A DNA stretch of 38,956 nt. It comes from Cyclobacteriaceae bacterium (GTDB taxonomy: Bacteria > Bacteroidota > Bacteroidia > Cytophagales > Cyclobacteriaceae). Position 1 is the first letter of the stretch. Each line of letters opens with the position of its first letter. Made by a program: the position numbers and the translations under genes. Below, piece after piece: positions 7,992 through 16,806 of this stretch. The notes under the pieces are model-generated. The model saw only the letters and a list, made by a program, of their open reading frames with translations, searched no databases and was not told the DNA's origin. The DNA lies in assembly GCA_025455015.1 (NCBI GenBank), contig JALONI010000020.1:1-38956 (forward strand), in the 5' to 3' direction.

Positions 7992-9398
7992 TCACATGTG
8001 AATCGGTCGGTTAGCGGTGGCGGCCAAACACGCTTCTTTAAACGCTTCCATGTACGTGGGGTGGGCATGACTCATGCGCGACACATCTTCGGCTGAAGCG
8101 CGGTATTCCATCGCTACTACTGCCGCGGCAATCATATCCGCGGCACGCGCTCCGATAATGTGGGCTCCCAAAATTTCATCGGTTTCTTTGTCGGCCAGAA
8201 TTTTCACCAGCCCGTCCAAATCCATAGAGGCACGGGCGCGACCCAATGCCTTGTAAGGAAAACTACCGACTTTGTAGGCGCGGCCCATTTCTTTTAACTG
8301 CTCCTCCGTGTAGCCTACGCTGGCCACTTCGGGCCAGGTGTATACCACACCTGGTATCAACAAATAGTTAATGTGCGGTTTCTGTCCTGCTAATTGTTCC
8401 GCTACATATACGCCCTCCTCCTCGGCCTTGTGGGCTAACATAGCACCGCGCACCACATCACCAATCGCGTACACGTTATCCACTTTTGTCTTGAGGTGAT
8501 CATCCACGGGGATGCGGCCCTTATCTAACTCGATGCCGATGTTGTTGAGCCCCAGTCCGTCTGTATAAGGTCTGCGTCCGATGCTCACCAGGCAGTAGTC
8601 GCCCTTCAATTCGATTGCCGCACCTCCGTTTTTGGGTTCTGCTTTTAGTACCACCTCTTTGCCCTTGTTTTCCACGGCCACCACTTTATGGCCGAGATAG
8701 AACTCCATTCCCAGCTTTTTCGTGGCTTTTTGCAATTCCTTTCCCATGGTGCCATCCATGGTAGGGATCAGGCTATCCAAAAACTCCACCACGGAAACTT
8801 TAGAGCCGATGCGCGCATACACGGAGCCCAGTTCCATGCCAATGACGCCACCGCCCACCACGATGAGGTGTTTGGGTATCTCTTGCAGTTCTAGTGCTTC
8901 GGTGCTGGAAATGATCCGCTTCCTATCGAACGGGGCAAAAGGCAGTGGTGTTGGTTTAGAACCGGTGGCGATGATGATTTTCTCGGCCGTCAGTTGGGTT
9001 TCGTTACCGTCCGCGGCCGTTACCTTAATGGTGTTCTTGTCCACAAAAGAGCCAACACCTGTGTGCACCTCGATCTTGTTTTTCTTCATCAAAAAGGCAA
9101 TGCCATCGACATTGGCTTTGACTACGCCCGCCTTGCGTTTGATCATCTGCGCGATGTTGGCCTTGGGTTCGTTGATGTCGATTCCATGCTCCCGGAAGTT
9201 GTGGGTCGCGTTGTGAAAATGCTCCGATGAGTCGAGCAATGCTTTGGAGGGAATGCAGCCCACGTTCAGGCAGGTGCCTCCCAGCGTGTTGTACTTCTCA
9301 ATGATGGCGGTTTTCATGCCCAATTGCGCGCAGCGAATCGCTGCCACATATCCACCGGGGCCAGAGCCAATGACGATGACGTTGTATTGCATACTCAT
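7992..9398 (-). CDS. lpdA: Dihydrolipoyl dehydrogenase (E3)
   Basis: The product is 468 residues, the usual E3 length. It reoxidises the dihydrolipoyl arms of 2-oxo-acid dehydrogenases and passes electrons through FAD to NAD+. Visible are the FAD-binding GSGPGGYVAA, the redox disulphide C43/C48 in GGTCLNVGCIPSK, the NAD-binding VVGGGVIGMELGS, the second FAD motif VYAIGDVVRG and the C-terminal dimer-interface H446/E451 (AHPTYMEAF). The ATG at 9398 overlaps the stop of the gene before it by one base (TAATG), so translation is probably coupled; M3 is a possible alternative start. As the last gene of the odh operon, it very likely serves the 2-oxoglutarate complex and could also serve pyruvate dehydrogenase. 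Confidence 0.97.
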   Translation of the reverse strand: MSMQYNVIVIGSGPGGYVAAIRCAQLGMKTAIIEKYNTLGGTCLNVGCIPSKALLDSSEHFHNATHNFREHGIDINEPKANIAQMIKRKAGVVKANVDGIAFLMKKNKIEVHTGVGSFVDKNTIKVTAADGNETQLTAEKIIIATGSKPTPLPFAPFDRKRIISSTEALELQEIPKHLIVVGGGVIGMELGSVYARIGSKVSVVEFLDSLIPTMDGTMGKELQKATKKLGMEFYLGHKVVAVENKGKEVVLKAEPKNGGAAIELKGDYCLVSIGRRPYTDGLGLNNIGIELDKGRIPVDDHLKTKVDNVYAIGDVVRGAMLAHKAEEEGVYVAEQLAGQKPHINYLLIPGVVYTWPEVASVGYTEEQLKEMGRAYKVGSFPYKALGRARASMDLDGLVKILADKETDEILGAHIIGARAADMIAAAVVAMEYRASAEDVSRMSHAHPTYMEAFKEACLAATANRPIHM

Positions 9399-10057
9399 TA
9401 ATTTTTGTTGATTGATTCGGGCTGCCCAAGCCGATACACTATTTGCACGGAGATTCCTCCGGTAGCCAATACCACATCTTTTCGAACGTTATTGGCGGGA
9501 TTGCCGCGTTGAAGTTGTCCCACGCCCGGAGCAAAAAAAGTATCAAACTCCCGCGATGCCGGTTTGGTGAGAAGCGTACTGATCCTTCCTTGCGTGTTCA
9601 GCGACCACCGGGTCGAGAGGTCAGCCCGAACATCAAGTGCCAGCTCAGCCCCAAGCAGTCTACTTTCCTGAGAAGCCCTGAAAATGAGATCACCAAAAGT
9701 GCTGCCGATCAGTCTACTCGTACCAGTTTCCGTGAAAGAAGTGTAGATAAGAGAGGTCGAAATTTGGAAGATGGGCGCGAGCTGCTTACCCACACCAGCC
9801 TTTACATACCATCCGGAGTTGCGGTAGTTCAGATTTCGGTAAATCGTATCGATTTCTACATTGGCATATCCCACGGCCGCGCGCCATCTAAAGTTGTTTT
9901 TTAGGTAGCCATGTACGAAGGGTTCTACCATCAAGCCCCGGTCTTGGAATACCGGAAGCATTTTCGTGATATCCAATCCCACATCCAGGCGCGGAACTTG
10001 CGCCCAGCCACCTACGGACATACACAGCGAGACCCAGCTAATCAGTAATGGTCGCAT
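9398..10057 (-). CDS. DUF6048-like outer-membrane beta-barrel protein
   Basis: The product is 219 residues from the ATG at 10057; the frame is open to 10093, but the shorter start gives a proper signal peptide (MRPLLISWVSLCMSVGGWAQ). The mature part is rich in alternating polar/apolar strands with aromatic ends, for example RLDVGLDITK, YRNSGWYVKAGVG, FQISTSLIYTSF and GGISVQIVYRL, as in small OM barrels. The start-to-end pattern matches my memory of the Bacteroidota family DUF6048, whose genes sit beside DUF6452 genes. It overlaps the DUF6452-like gene by 20 bases and lpdA by one, so it is co-translated within the odh operon. No function is known. Base composition is more AT-rich than in its neighbours. 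Confidence 0.62.
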   Translation of the reverse strand: MRPLLISWVSLCMSVGGWAQVPRLDVGLDITKMLPVFQDRGLMVEPFVHGYLKNNFRWRAAVGYANVEIDTIYRNLNYRNSGWYVKAGVGKQLAPIFQISTSLIYTSFTETGTSRLIGSTFGDLIFRASQESRLLGAELALDVRADLSTRWSLNTQGRISTLLTKPASREFDTFFAPGVGQLQRGNPANNVRKDVVLATGGISVQIVYRLGQPESINKN

Positions 10058-10490
10058 AGACGGGTGAAAAATACGTAGGGGCAAATTCTTCAATCGTTAT
10101 GACTAGTCCAGATGTTTGCACGACATCCAGCGAAGTAAGTTTGGCGGTCACGCCACACAGTTGCGATTCAAACCGGACTGAATATCTTGTCTCAAAAACG
10201 ACTTGATACTCTTGTTGTTGGTCGTCCACAAACACAAACCGGGTCAGCCCATCTGCCAAACTCAACGACAACTCAAACCGTTGCTGCCCGTTTTGGACAA
10301 AATTTCGATTTTCTTTTATATCGGGGCTGGATATGCTGGTGAACAGACGGCTGCTGTTGTTCATCAAAACAACAGTCGGTTCGGCTCTGACTCCTGTGCA
10401 AGGCTCCTCATAACACGAAAACGCTTGTAGCAGCAACGCTACAAACAACAACGAGACCAGATATGCAAAACCCCGGGTCATATGCATCAT
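10038..10490 (-). CDS. DUF6452-like putative lipoprotein
   Basis: The product is 150 residues. The N terminus (FAYLVSLLFVALLLQAFSC) is a signal sequence ending in a loose lipobox with Cys at about 26, followed by YEEPC. The rest is strand-rich, with VRFESQLCGVTAKLTSL and a C-terminal VITIEE. This resembles DUF6452, a Bacteroidota-only family of about 150 residues with a conserved late Cys-Gly, as I remember it. The ATG at 10490 overlaps the odhB stop as TAATG. An export role or a partnership with the DUF6048-like barrel downstream is inference from adjacency. Other starts at M2 (10487) and M4 (10481) are possible. Confidence 0.6.
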   Translation of the reverse strand: MMHMTRGFAYLVSLLFVALLLQAFSCYEEPCTGVRAEPTVVLMNNSSRLFTSISSPDIKENRNFVQNGQQRFELSLSLADGLTRFVFVDDQQQEYQVVFETRYSVRFESQLCGVTAKLTSLDVVQTSGLVITIEEFAPTYFSPVYATITD

Positions 10491-12010
10491 TACACTCCCA
10501 AGATCAACCGTCCCGGATCTTCCAGCAATTCTTTGACACGCACCAAAAAGCTCACCGACTCGCGGCCGTCTACGATGCGGTGATCGTATGACAAGGCCAC
10601 GTACATAATCGGCCGGATGACCACCTGCCCCTCTTTGACCACCGCACGTTCTACAATATTGTGCATGCCCAAAATGGCCGACTGCGGGGGGTTCAGGATG
10701 GGGGTGGACAGCATCGAACCGAACACGCCCCCATTGGTAATTGAAAAAGTGCCTCCCTGCATTTCATCGATTGAAAGCTTGCCGTCACGGCCTTTGGTGG
10801 CCAACCGTACTACCTCCGCCTCGATTTGATCAAACGACAATGACTCTGCATTGCGGATCACCGGCACTACTAAGCCCCGGGGTGTGGAAACCGCAATGGA
10901 CACATCACAATAGTCATGATACAGAATCTCATCACCGTTGATCTGGGCATTTACCGCGGGCCACTCCTTCAGCGCAATACAAACCGCTTTGGTAAAGAAC
11001 GACATAAAGCCGAGACCCACACCGTACTTTTCCTTGAATTTATCCTTGTATCTGCCACGCAAATCCATGATCGGTTTCATATCCACTTCGTTGAACGTGG
11101 TCAGCATGGCCGTTTCATTCTTTACCGACACCAGGCGTTTGGCAATCGTCTTTCGCAAAGACGTCATCTTTTCGCTCCGCTTGTTGCGGCCTCCGCCCGA
11201 AGCGATGACCGGGGCCGCGGTTGTGGTCTTGGCGGCTTCCGTCTTGGGTGCCGGGGTCTGTGCCTTTTGGGCATCCTCTTTGGTGATGCGCCCGCCCACT
11301 CCGGTACCGCTTACCTGAGCGGACGCGATCCCCTTCTCTTCCAATATTTTGGCCGCAGCCGGTGAGGGATGCCCCGAGGCATAATTGGCAGCCGTGGTTT
11401 TCTCCGTGGCCTGCGGGTTAGGTGTGGTCGTTTTTGTTTCGGCCACGGGGGCACCTTCCGTGATTTCAATTTTGCAGATCAACCCTCCGATGGGCAGGGT
11501 CTCCTTTTCTTTCGCCACAATGCGCAGGATACCGTTGGCTTCGGCCGGCAACTCAAAGGTGGCCTTGTCCGATTCCACCTCCGCAATCACTTCGTCCAGC
11601 TTCACAACGTCACCGTCTTTTTTAAGCCACGTGGAAATGGTTACCTCCGTGATGGACTCGCCCACAGCGGGCACTTTCATTTCTTTGATTCCTCCGGTCG
11701 ACTTCATAGGGGTAGGCGGTGTAGTAGTGGTTTCGGTTTTGGATGTTTGGGCAGGTGACGTGGCCGCGGTTGTACCTCCGTCTTGTATCTCGCAAATGAC
11801 GGCCCCAATGGGCACGACCTCGCCTTGAGCTTTTGCTATTTTAAGAATGCCCGCCTGGGGGGCTGTCAATTCAAACGTGGCTTTGTCGGATTCCAACTCG
11901 GCAATAACCTCGTCCATTTTTACCGGGTCGCCCTCTTTTTTGAGCCAGTTGGCGATGGTTACTTCCGTGATTGATTCGCCCACGGTGGGCACTTTTACTT
12001 GCTGCGCCAT
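10490..12010 (-). CDS. sucB: 2-oxoglutarate dehydrogenase E2, dihydrolipoyl succinyltransferase
   Basis: The product is 506 residues. It transfers succinyl groups from lipoyl arms to CoA and forms the core of the TCA-cycle complex. Two lipoyl domains are present, at about 2-77 and 110-184, with the lipoylated lysines K43 and K149 in ESDKATFEL motifs; E. coli SucB has only one. Two Pro/Ala/Thr-rich linkers flank them. A peripheral-subunit-binding domain lies at about 214-250 ([24 protein letters not shown]). The catalytic domain (about 280-506) ends in [11 protein letters not shown] with H477 and D481. It begins 12 bases after the sucA stop. The identity as succinyl- rather than acetyltransferase follows from the adjacent sucA. 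Confidence 0.96.
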   Translation of the reverse strand: MAQQVKVPTVGESITEVTIANWLKKEGDPVKMDEVIAELESDKATFELTAPQAGILKIAKAQGEVVPIGAVICEIQDGGTTAATSPAQTSKTETTTTPPTPMKSTGGIKEMKVPAVGESITEVTISTWLKKDGDVVKLDEVIAEVESDKATFELPAEANGILRIVAKEKETLPIGGLICKIEITEGAPVAETKTTTPNPQATEKTTAANYASGHPSPAAAKILEEKGIASAQVSGTGVGGRITKEDAQKAQTPAPKTEAAKTTTAAPVIASGGGRNKRSEKMTSLRKTIAKRLVSVKNETAMLTTFNEVDMKPIMDLRGRYKDKFKEKYGVGLGFMSFFTKAVCIALKEWPAVNAQINGDEILYHDYCDVSIAVSTPRGLVVPVIRNAESLSFDQIEAEVVRLATKGRDGKLSIDEMQGGTFSITNGGVFGSMLSTPILNPPQSAILGMHNIVERAVVKEGQVVIRPIMYVALSYDHRIVDGRESVSFLVRVKELLEDPGRLILGV

Positions 12011-12022
12011 TTTCTGAATTGG

Positions 12023-14761
12023 TTAGATACCCAACGCTTGGTTGATGATTTTCTCTTGCTCCACTTTGTGAACTTTGCTGTAGCCGGTAGCGGGCGAGGC
12101 ACTTGCCTTGCGGGCCACGTAGTCAATCTCCTGCTTGGGCAGCATACGCTGTATGTAGGATTGGTAGCCCATGTTGGACGGCTCTTCCTGCGCAAAAACC
12201 ACGGTGGCGTTTTTGTAGTTCTTGAACAGGGCTTTGATCTGTTTTTCCGGAAACGGAAACAGTTGCTCCATCCGAACAACGGCCACATCCTTCAGCTTGT
12301 TCTTCTGCCGTGCCTCGTCCAATTCATAGTACAGCTTGCCGCTGCACAGTACCAGCCGCTTCACGTCTTTGGCGCTCACGCTGGCATCGTCAATAATTTC
12401 TTGAAACTTGCCTTTGGTGATATCTTTGATGGGCGATACGGCTGCGGGATGCCGCAACAACGACTTGGGAGAAAGGACCACCAGCGGCTTGCGAAACTCC
12501 CACGTCACCTGCCTGCGCAACATGTGAAAGTTATTTGCGGGCGTGGTGGGATTGCAAACGATCATATTGTATTCAGCCGCCAGTTGCAAAAAGCGTTCGG
12601 GGCGGCAACTGGAGTGCTCGGGGCCCTGGCCTTCGTAGCCGTGCGGCAACAGCATCACCAGCCCGTTCATTCGTTGCCACTTGGATTCGGCACTCGAGAT
12701 GAATTGGTCTATCATCACCTGGGCACCATTGACAAAGTCGCCAAACTGAGCCTCCCACAACACCAGCGCATGGGGCGAAGACATGGCATAGCCATACTCA
12801 AAGCCCAGCACGCCAAACTCCGACAGTAGCGAATTATAGATGTGTAACTTCTTTTGCCCGGGTTCAATGTGATCCAACCCGCAATACGGTTCATTTGTGT
12901 TGGCATCAAAGAAATAAGCATGGCGATGCGAGAACGTGCCGCGCTTGACATCTTGGCCCGACATCCGCACCGGTACGCCCTCGGCCAAAAGCGAACCGTA
13001 CGCCAGCAGTTCGGCATCCGCCCAGGTCAACGTTTTGTCATCGAAAAAGGCGGCTTTTCGGTCCTTCAACAATTTCTCGATTTGCTTGAGCGGCTTAAAG
13101 CCGTCCGGAATGGTGGTGAGTGCTTTGCCCACTTTGTCGACCACAGCCTGCTTGACGCTGGTGTCGGGCGACTCGTCAAAGTCTTCGGGCGTAGCCTTCC
13201 TCAACTTATGCCACTCCTCTTCTATCTTTTGCGGTTTGTAGGGCAGCGGCTTTTGCTTTGCCTCGTCCAGTCTGTCTTGCAGTTGCTTGCGGAAGTTCTT
13301 GTCCATCTCATCTGCCAGGGCAGCGTCCACATCGGCCCGCTCCACCAGGCGTTTCACGTACACTTCGCGCGGGTTCGGGTGTTTCGCAATCAGGTTGTAC
13401 AGCTTAGGTTGCGTGAACTTAGGCTCGTCACTCTCGTTGTGGCCATGCCTGCGGTAGCATAGCATGTCTATAAAAATATCCTTCCCGAACTTTTGTCGGT
13501 ATTCTACCGCCAGCTTGGCGCAGAATGTGACCGCCTCGGCATCATCGCCATTGACGTGCAGCACAGGCGCATCGATGATCTTGGCCACATCTGTGCAGTA
13601 GATGGCAGTGCGTGCATCATCGTAGTCGGTGGTAAACCCAACCTGATTGTTGATGACGTAGTGGATAGTGCCCCCGGTGTTGTAGCCGGGTAGGCCCGAC
13701 ATTTGCACGATCTCATACACAATGCCCTGACCGGCCACGGCCGCATCGCCATGGATCAATATGGCCATCGCCTTGCTCAAGTCTTCCTGGTATTCATCGT
13801 CAATCTGACCGCGTGTGTACCCCACCACCAGCGGATCCACCGCCTCGAGGTGCGAGGGGTTGGGCGTGAGCTTCACATAAATTTTGTTGCCCGAGGGGGT
13901 GTTGATATGGCTGGAGTAACCCAGGTGGTACTTAACATCCCCATCACCCATCGTCAAGTCCGGATTGACATTGCCTTCAAACTCGGTAAATATCTGTTCG
14001 TACGTTTTGCCCAGGATGTTCGTGAGCACATTCAACCGCCCGCGGTGCGCCATGCCGATGACGACCTCTTTCACGCCCATCTCAGCCGATTTGTTAATAA
14101 TCGTTTGCAGAGCCGGGATGGTATTTTCGCCCCCCTCCAACGAAAAACGTTTTTGGCCAAGGAACTTGGTGTGCAAAAAGTTTTCAAACACCACGGCCTC
14201 ATTGAGCTTCGACAGGATTGATTTCTTTTCGTCCTGGCTGGGGTTGTAGTGGAAGTACTCCTTTTCGCATTTGTTGAAAAACCACTTTCTCACTTCATCG
14301 TCACGGATAAAGTTGTATTCAAAGCCGATGGGGCCCACGTAAATGGCTTGTACGCGCTCAATAATTTTGCGCAAGGTGGCCCGGCCCATGCCAATTTCGG
14401 CACCCACATCAAACTCGGTGTCCAGGTCGGCATCCGTCAGGCCAAAGCTTTTGTGATCAAAGTTCACGTTGTGGTTTCTGCGCTCGCGCACCGGGTTGGT
14501 TTTGGACTTAAGGTGGCCAAAGGAGCGGTAGGCGAAGATCAGGTTGCGCACCTGCGTTTCTTTGATGGTGAGCGCATCGGCCGGGGTGTCCATGCCGTGG
14601 CCATTGCTTTCGCCATAGCGCTGTAGCGAAAAGTCGTAACCTTCAAAAAACTTCTGCCACGTTACATCCACAGAGGCGGGATTGCCTTTGTAATTTTGGT
14701 AAAGCTGATCCAGATAGCTCACATCGGCATTGGATATATAGGAGTACTTGTCCATAGACAT
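12023..14761 (-). CDS. sucA: 2-oxoglutarate dehydrogenase E1 component
   Basis: The product is 912 residues, close to the family norm. It decarboxylates 2-oxoglutarate with thiamine diphosphate and succinylates the lipoyl arms of E2. The N terminus SYLDQLYQNYKGNPASVD is the E2-binding arm typical of OdhA/SucA. Further motifs are GMAHRGRLNVL, GDVKYHLGYS, the ThDP/Mg site HGDAAVAGQG with INNQVGFTT, RRHGHNESDEP, and the C-terminal transketolase-like domain with HGYEGQGPEHSS and FAQEEPSNMG. It is the first gene of the sucA-sucB-DUF6452-DUF6048-lpdA operon. M1 at 14761 or M3 at 14755 could be the start. Confidence 0.97.
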   Translation of the reverse strand: MSMDKYSYISNADVSYLDQLYQNYKGNPASVDVTWQKFFEGYDFSLQRYGESNGHGMDTPADALTIKETQVRNLIFAYRSFGHLKSKTNPVRERRNHNVNFDHKSFGLTDADLDTEFDVGAEIGMGRATLRKIIERVQAIYVGPIGFEYNFIRDDEVRKWFFNKCEKEYFHYNPSQDEKKSILSKLNEAVVFENFLHTKFLGQKRFSLEGGENTIPALQTIINKSAEMGVKEVVIGMAHRGRLNVLTNILGKTYEQIFTEFEGNVNPDLTMGDGDVKYHLGYSSHINTPSGNKIYVKLTPNPSHLEAVDPLVVGYTRGQIDDEYQEDLSKAMAILIHGDAAVAGQGIVYEIVQMSGLPGYNTGGTIHYVINNQVGFTTDYDDARTAIYCTDVAKIIDAPVLHVNGDDAEAVTFCAKLAVEYRQKFGKDIFIDMLCYRRHGHNESDEPKFTQPKLYNLIAKHPNPREVYVKRLVERADVDAALADEMDKNFRKQLQDRLDEAKQKPLPYKPQKIEEEWHKLRKATPEDFDESPDTSVKQAVVDKVGKALTTIPDGFKPLKQIEKLLKDRKAAFFDDKTLTWADAELLAYGSLLAEGVPVRMSGQDVKRGTFSHRHAYFFDANTNEPYCGLDHIEPGQKKLHIYNSLLSEFGVLGFEYGYAMSSPHALVLWEAQFGDFVNGAQVMIDQFISSAESKWQRMNGLVMLLPHGYEGQGPEHSSCRPERFLQLAAEYNMIVCNPTTPANNFHMLRRQVTWEFRKPLVVLSPKSLLRHPAAVSPIKDITKGKFQEIIDDASVSAKDVKRLVLCSGKLYYELDEARQKNKLKDVAVVRMEQLFPFPEKQIKALFKNYKNATVVFAQEEPSNMGYQSYIQRMLPKQEIDYVARKASASPATGYSKVHKVEQEKIINQALGI

Positions 14762-14777
14762 GGGTTAAAAAGAGCAT

Positions 14778-14785
14778 CGAAGGTA
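14778..14785 (-). promoter_or_regulatory. Possible -7 element of the sucA operon (TACCTTCG)
   Basis: On the minus strand TACCTTCG (14785 to 14778) is one mismatch from TANNTTTG and is preceded 19 bases upstream by TTA. It lies 16 bases before the sucA start. Weak but reasonably placed; no better candidate was seen in the 211-base divergent spacer. Confidence 0.35.
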
Positions 14786-14896
14786 GAAAAGGGTATCAGG
14801 ATAATAAAACCGCTTACCCGAATATTAAAATCTAACGCTCATTCAAGCTCGAAAAAAGCCCTGTGAAAGTTTCTCGCCCGGTTGGGGGCTGGCCAC

Positions 14897-14926
14897 TTGG
14901 CCAAATGCTCGAAAACCTTACCTTTG
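14897..14926 (+). promoter_or_regulatory. rpsP promoter (TTG-N19-TACCTTTG)
   Basis: TTG at 14897-14899 and TACCTTTG at 14919-14926 are 19 bases apart, an exact fit to the Bacteroidota housekeeping consensus. The sequence continues CAGTCCATTTTTAAAA, the same 16 bases that follow the rplS promoter. The leader to the rpsP ATG at 14973 is about 40 bases and A-rich. Confidence 0.8.
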
Positions 14927-14972
14927 CAGTCCATTTTTAAAAAACCGGACGAGATCCACAAAAACCAACAAA

Positions 14973-15491
14973 ATGGCAGTAAAAATCAGATTGGCCCGCA
15001 GAGGCCGCAAAAAGTTAGCACAGTTTGACGTGGTCGTAGCAGACGTGCGGGCGCCACGCGATGGCCGCTTCATCGAGAAAATCGGTACTTACAACCCCCT
15101 GACCAACCCGGCCAGCATCGTGCTGGACGACCAAAAAGCCTTTGATTGGTTGATGAAGGGCGCCCAGCCTACAGACACCCTCAAGCGCGTATTGTCGTAC
15201 CGCGGCATCATGCTGAAAAAGCATTTGCAAATCGGGGTCATCAAGGGGGCCATTTCGCAAGAGGTGGCCGACCAAAAGCACAATGAGTGGCTCAAGTCAA
15301 AAGAAGCCAAAATCCAAACCAAGGTAGACTCGTTGGCTCAGGCCAAGCAAGAGGCAGCCAAGGCACGCAAGGCGGCCGAATCGAAGGTGAAAGAAGCCCG
15401 GGCCGAGGCAATCCGCAAAAAAGCAGATGCGTCACAAGCCGCACCAGAAGCCCCTACCGAAGCAGCCCCGGCAGCCGAGGAACAGGCATAA
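14973..15491 (+). CDS. rpsP: 30S ribosomal protein bS16 with long C-terminal extension
   Basis: The product is 172 residues, about twice the usual bacterial 80-90. Residues 1-85 are the bS16 fold, with MAVKIRLARRGRKK, IGTYNPLTNP and WLMKGAQPTDTLKRVLS. From about 95 the chain is a charged Ala/Lys/Glu-rich helix (SLAQAKQEAAKARKAAESK), ending in an Ala/Pro/Glu tail. Such extensions are common in Bacteroidota S16 as far as I recall; the role is not known. bS16 binds 16S rRNA early in 30S assembly. It is the first gene of the rpsP-rimM-trmD-rplS cluster and has a strong terminator right behind it. Confidence 0.97.
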   Translation: MAVKIRLARRGRKKLAQFDVVVADVRAPRDGRFIEKIGTYNPLTNPASIVLDDQKAFDWLMKGAQPTDTLKRVLSYRGIMLKKHLQIGVIKGAISQEVADQKHNEWLKSKEAKIQTKVDSLAQAKQEAAKARKAAESKVKEARAEAIRKKADASQAAPEAPTEAAPAAEEQA

Positions 15492-15510
15492 TCTTATTGA
15501 AGCATGATTG

Positions 15511-15549
15511 ATAGCCAACGCACGGGTGCGTTGGCTATTTTTGTTTTTC
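15511..15549 (+). terminator. Rho-independent terminator/attenuator between rpsP and rimM
   Basis: A perfect 12-bp stem (ATAGCCAACGCA against TGCGTTGGCTAT, 15511-15522 and 15527-15538) with a CGGG loop is followed by TTTTTGTTTTT. It starts 20 bases after the rpsP stop and ends six bases before the rimM ATG. The tract TATTTTTG (15536-15543) also matches the -7 consensus. Confidence 0.85.
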
Positions 15550-15554
15550 ACGCC

Positions 15555-16070
15555 ATGAGCATCGAAGATTCTTACAAAATCGGCTACATCCAGCGAACCC
15601 ACGGTCTTAAGGGCGAGGTGACGGTGGTGTTCACACCAGACGCACCCGCCACCTGGGAAGAACTAACAACGGTGTTCGTTGAACACGAGGGGCAGCTGGT
15701 TCCCTATTTTATCCAATCGCTGTCGCGCAAGGGCGACAAGGCCTTTGCCAAATGGGACGAGGTGGATACGCTGGAACAAGCCAAAGCCCTGCAGGGCTGC
15801 GCTATCTACTTGCCCAAGTCACTGCGGCCCAAAAGCGGGCGCAACGAGTTTCACAATGACGAAGTGACGGGCTTCCTCGTGGTGGACAAAGCGCAGGGCG
15901 AACTCGGTGGTGTAACCGGAGTTGAGCAGCACGGGGCGCAGCGGTTTCTGGCTTTTTCCTATCACCAAAAGGAACACCTGCTGCCCCTCAACGCCCCCTT
16001 CCTGAAAAGCGTGAACAAAACAACCAGGCGAATTACCGTAGAATTGCCAGCGGGATTTTTGGATATTTGA
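15555..16070 (+). CDS. rimM: Ribosome maturation factor RimM
   Basis: The product is 171 residues, the normal RimM length. RimM binds S19 and helps mature the 3' domain of 16S rRNA. The N-terminal domain opens with DSYKIGYIQRTHGLKGEVTV, the family signature; a PRC-barrel domain follows (about 95-171), ending in ITVELPAGFLDI. The frame is open back to 15504, but that longer form would run through the terminator hairpin, so the ATG at 15555 (MSIEDSYK) is chosen. trmD follows after three bases. Transcription must come either from read-through of the terminator or from a promoter in it. Confidence 0.95.
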   Translation: MSIEDSYKIGYIQRTHGLKGEVTVVFTPDAPATWEELTTVFVEHEGQLVPYFIQSLSRKGDKAFAKWDEVDTLEQAKALQGCAIYLPKSLRPKSGRNEFHNDEVTGFLVVDKAQGELGGVTGVEQHGAQRFLAFSYHQKEHLLPLNAPFLKSVNKTTRRITVELPAGFLDI

Positions 16071-16073
16071 TCC

Positions 16074-16751
16074 ATGCGCGTTGACATCCTCACTTGCCTG
16101 CCGCGGCTGCTCGAGAGCCCCTTCAACGACTCCATCTTGAAACGCGCCCAAACCAAGGGGCTGGTGGAAGTGGTGGTGCACGATTTGCGCGAGTATGCCA
16201 CCAATAAGCACCGCACCACAGACGATTACGCCTTTGGCGGTGGGGCGGGCATGGTTATGATGATTGAGCCCATTGACCGGTGCCTCGAAACATTAAAAAC
16301 ACAGCGCGCGTACGATGAGGTCATTTACATGAGCCCCGATGGCGAGCTCTTCAATCAATCGGTAGCCAATGAGCTAAGCCTTCGAAAAAACATGATCCTG
16401 CTGTGTGGCCACTACAAAGGCGTGGATGAACGCGTGCGCGAACACCTCATCACCCGCGAAATCAGCATTGGCAACTATGTTCTGTCGGGAGGAGAATTGG
16501 CCGCAGCCGTGGTGGCCGATGCCATAATTCGGCTGCTGCCAGGCGTGCTCAATGACGAAACCTCGGCCCTGACTGACTCTTTTCAAGATGGCTTGGTCGC
16601 TCCACCGGTTTATACCCGCCCGGCCGACTACCGGGGCTGGAAGGTGCCCGAAATACTCTTATCAGGGCATGAGGCCAAGATCAACGAATGGAAGCACGAA
16701 AAAGCCCTGGAACGCACCCAAAAAAGACGCCCCGGCCTATTGGATGGATGA
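16074..16751 (+). CDS. trmD: tRNA (guanine-N1-)-methyltransferase TrmD
   Basis: The product is 225 residues. TrmD makes m1G at position 37 of tRNAs that read CNN codons and so prevents +1 frameshifting. The N terminus [16 protein letters not shown], the segment [14 protein letters not shown], and the SPOUT trefoil-knot stretch [27 protein letters not shown] and [15 protein letters not shown] with the preceding [11 protein letters not shown] are all present. It is coupled to rimM (three-base gap), and the rplS promoter follows within 80 bases of its stop. Confidence 0.97.
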   Translation: MRVDILTCLPRLLESPFNDSILKRAQTKGLVEVVVHDLREYATNKHRTTDDYAFGGGAGMVMMIEPIDRCLETLKTQRAYDEVIYMSPDGELFNQSVANELSLRKNMILLCGHYKGVDERVREHLITREISIGNYVLSGGELAAAVVADAIIRLLPGVLNDETSALTDSFQDGLVAPPVYTRPADYRGWKVPEILLSGHEAKINEWKHEKALERTQKRRPGLLDG

Positions 16752-16806
16752 GCCGGTGAGAAAAAAGGTGATTCCGGGCCACTTTCAAGCAAAACCGCCC
16801 ATGTCC

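Noticed and set aside
12023-14761. Several long open frames antisense to sucA, sucB, nrdA and the WD40-caspase gene
   Set aside because: They are shadows of strongly coding, GC-rich genes on the other strand and show no domain, signal peptide or start context.
15504-15554. Longer RimM start
   Set aside because: The added residues are encoded by the terminator hairpin and its T tract; RimM similarity starts at 15555.
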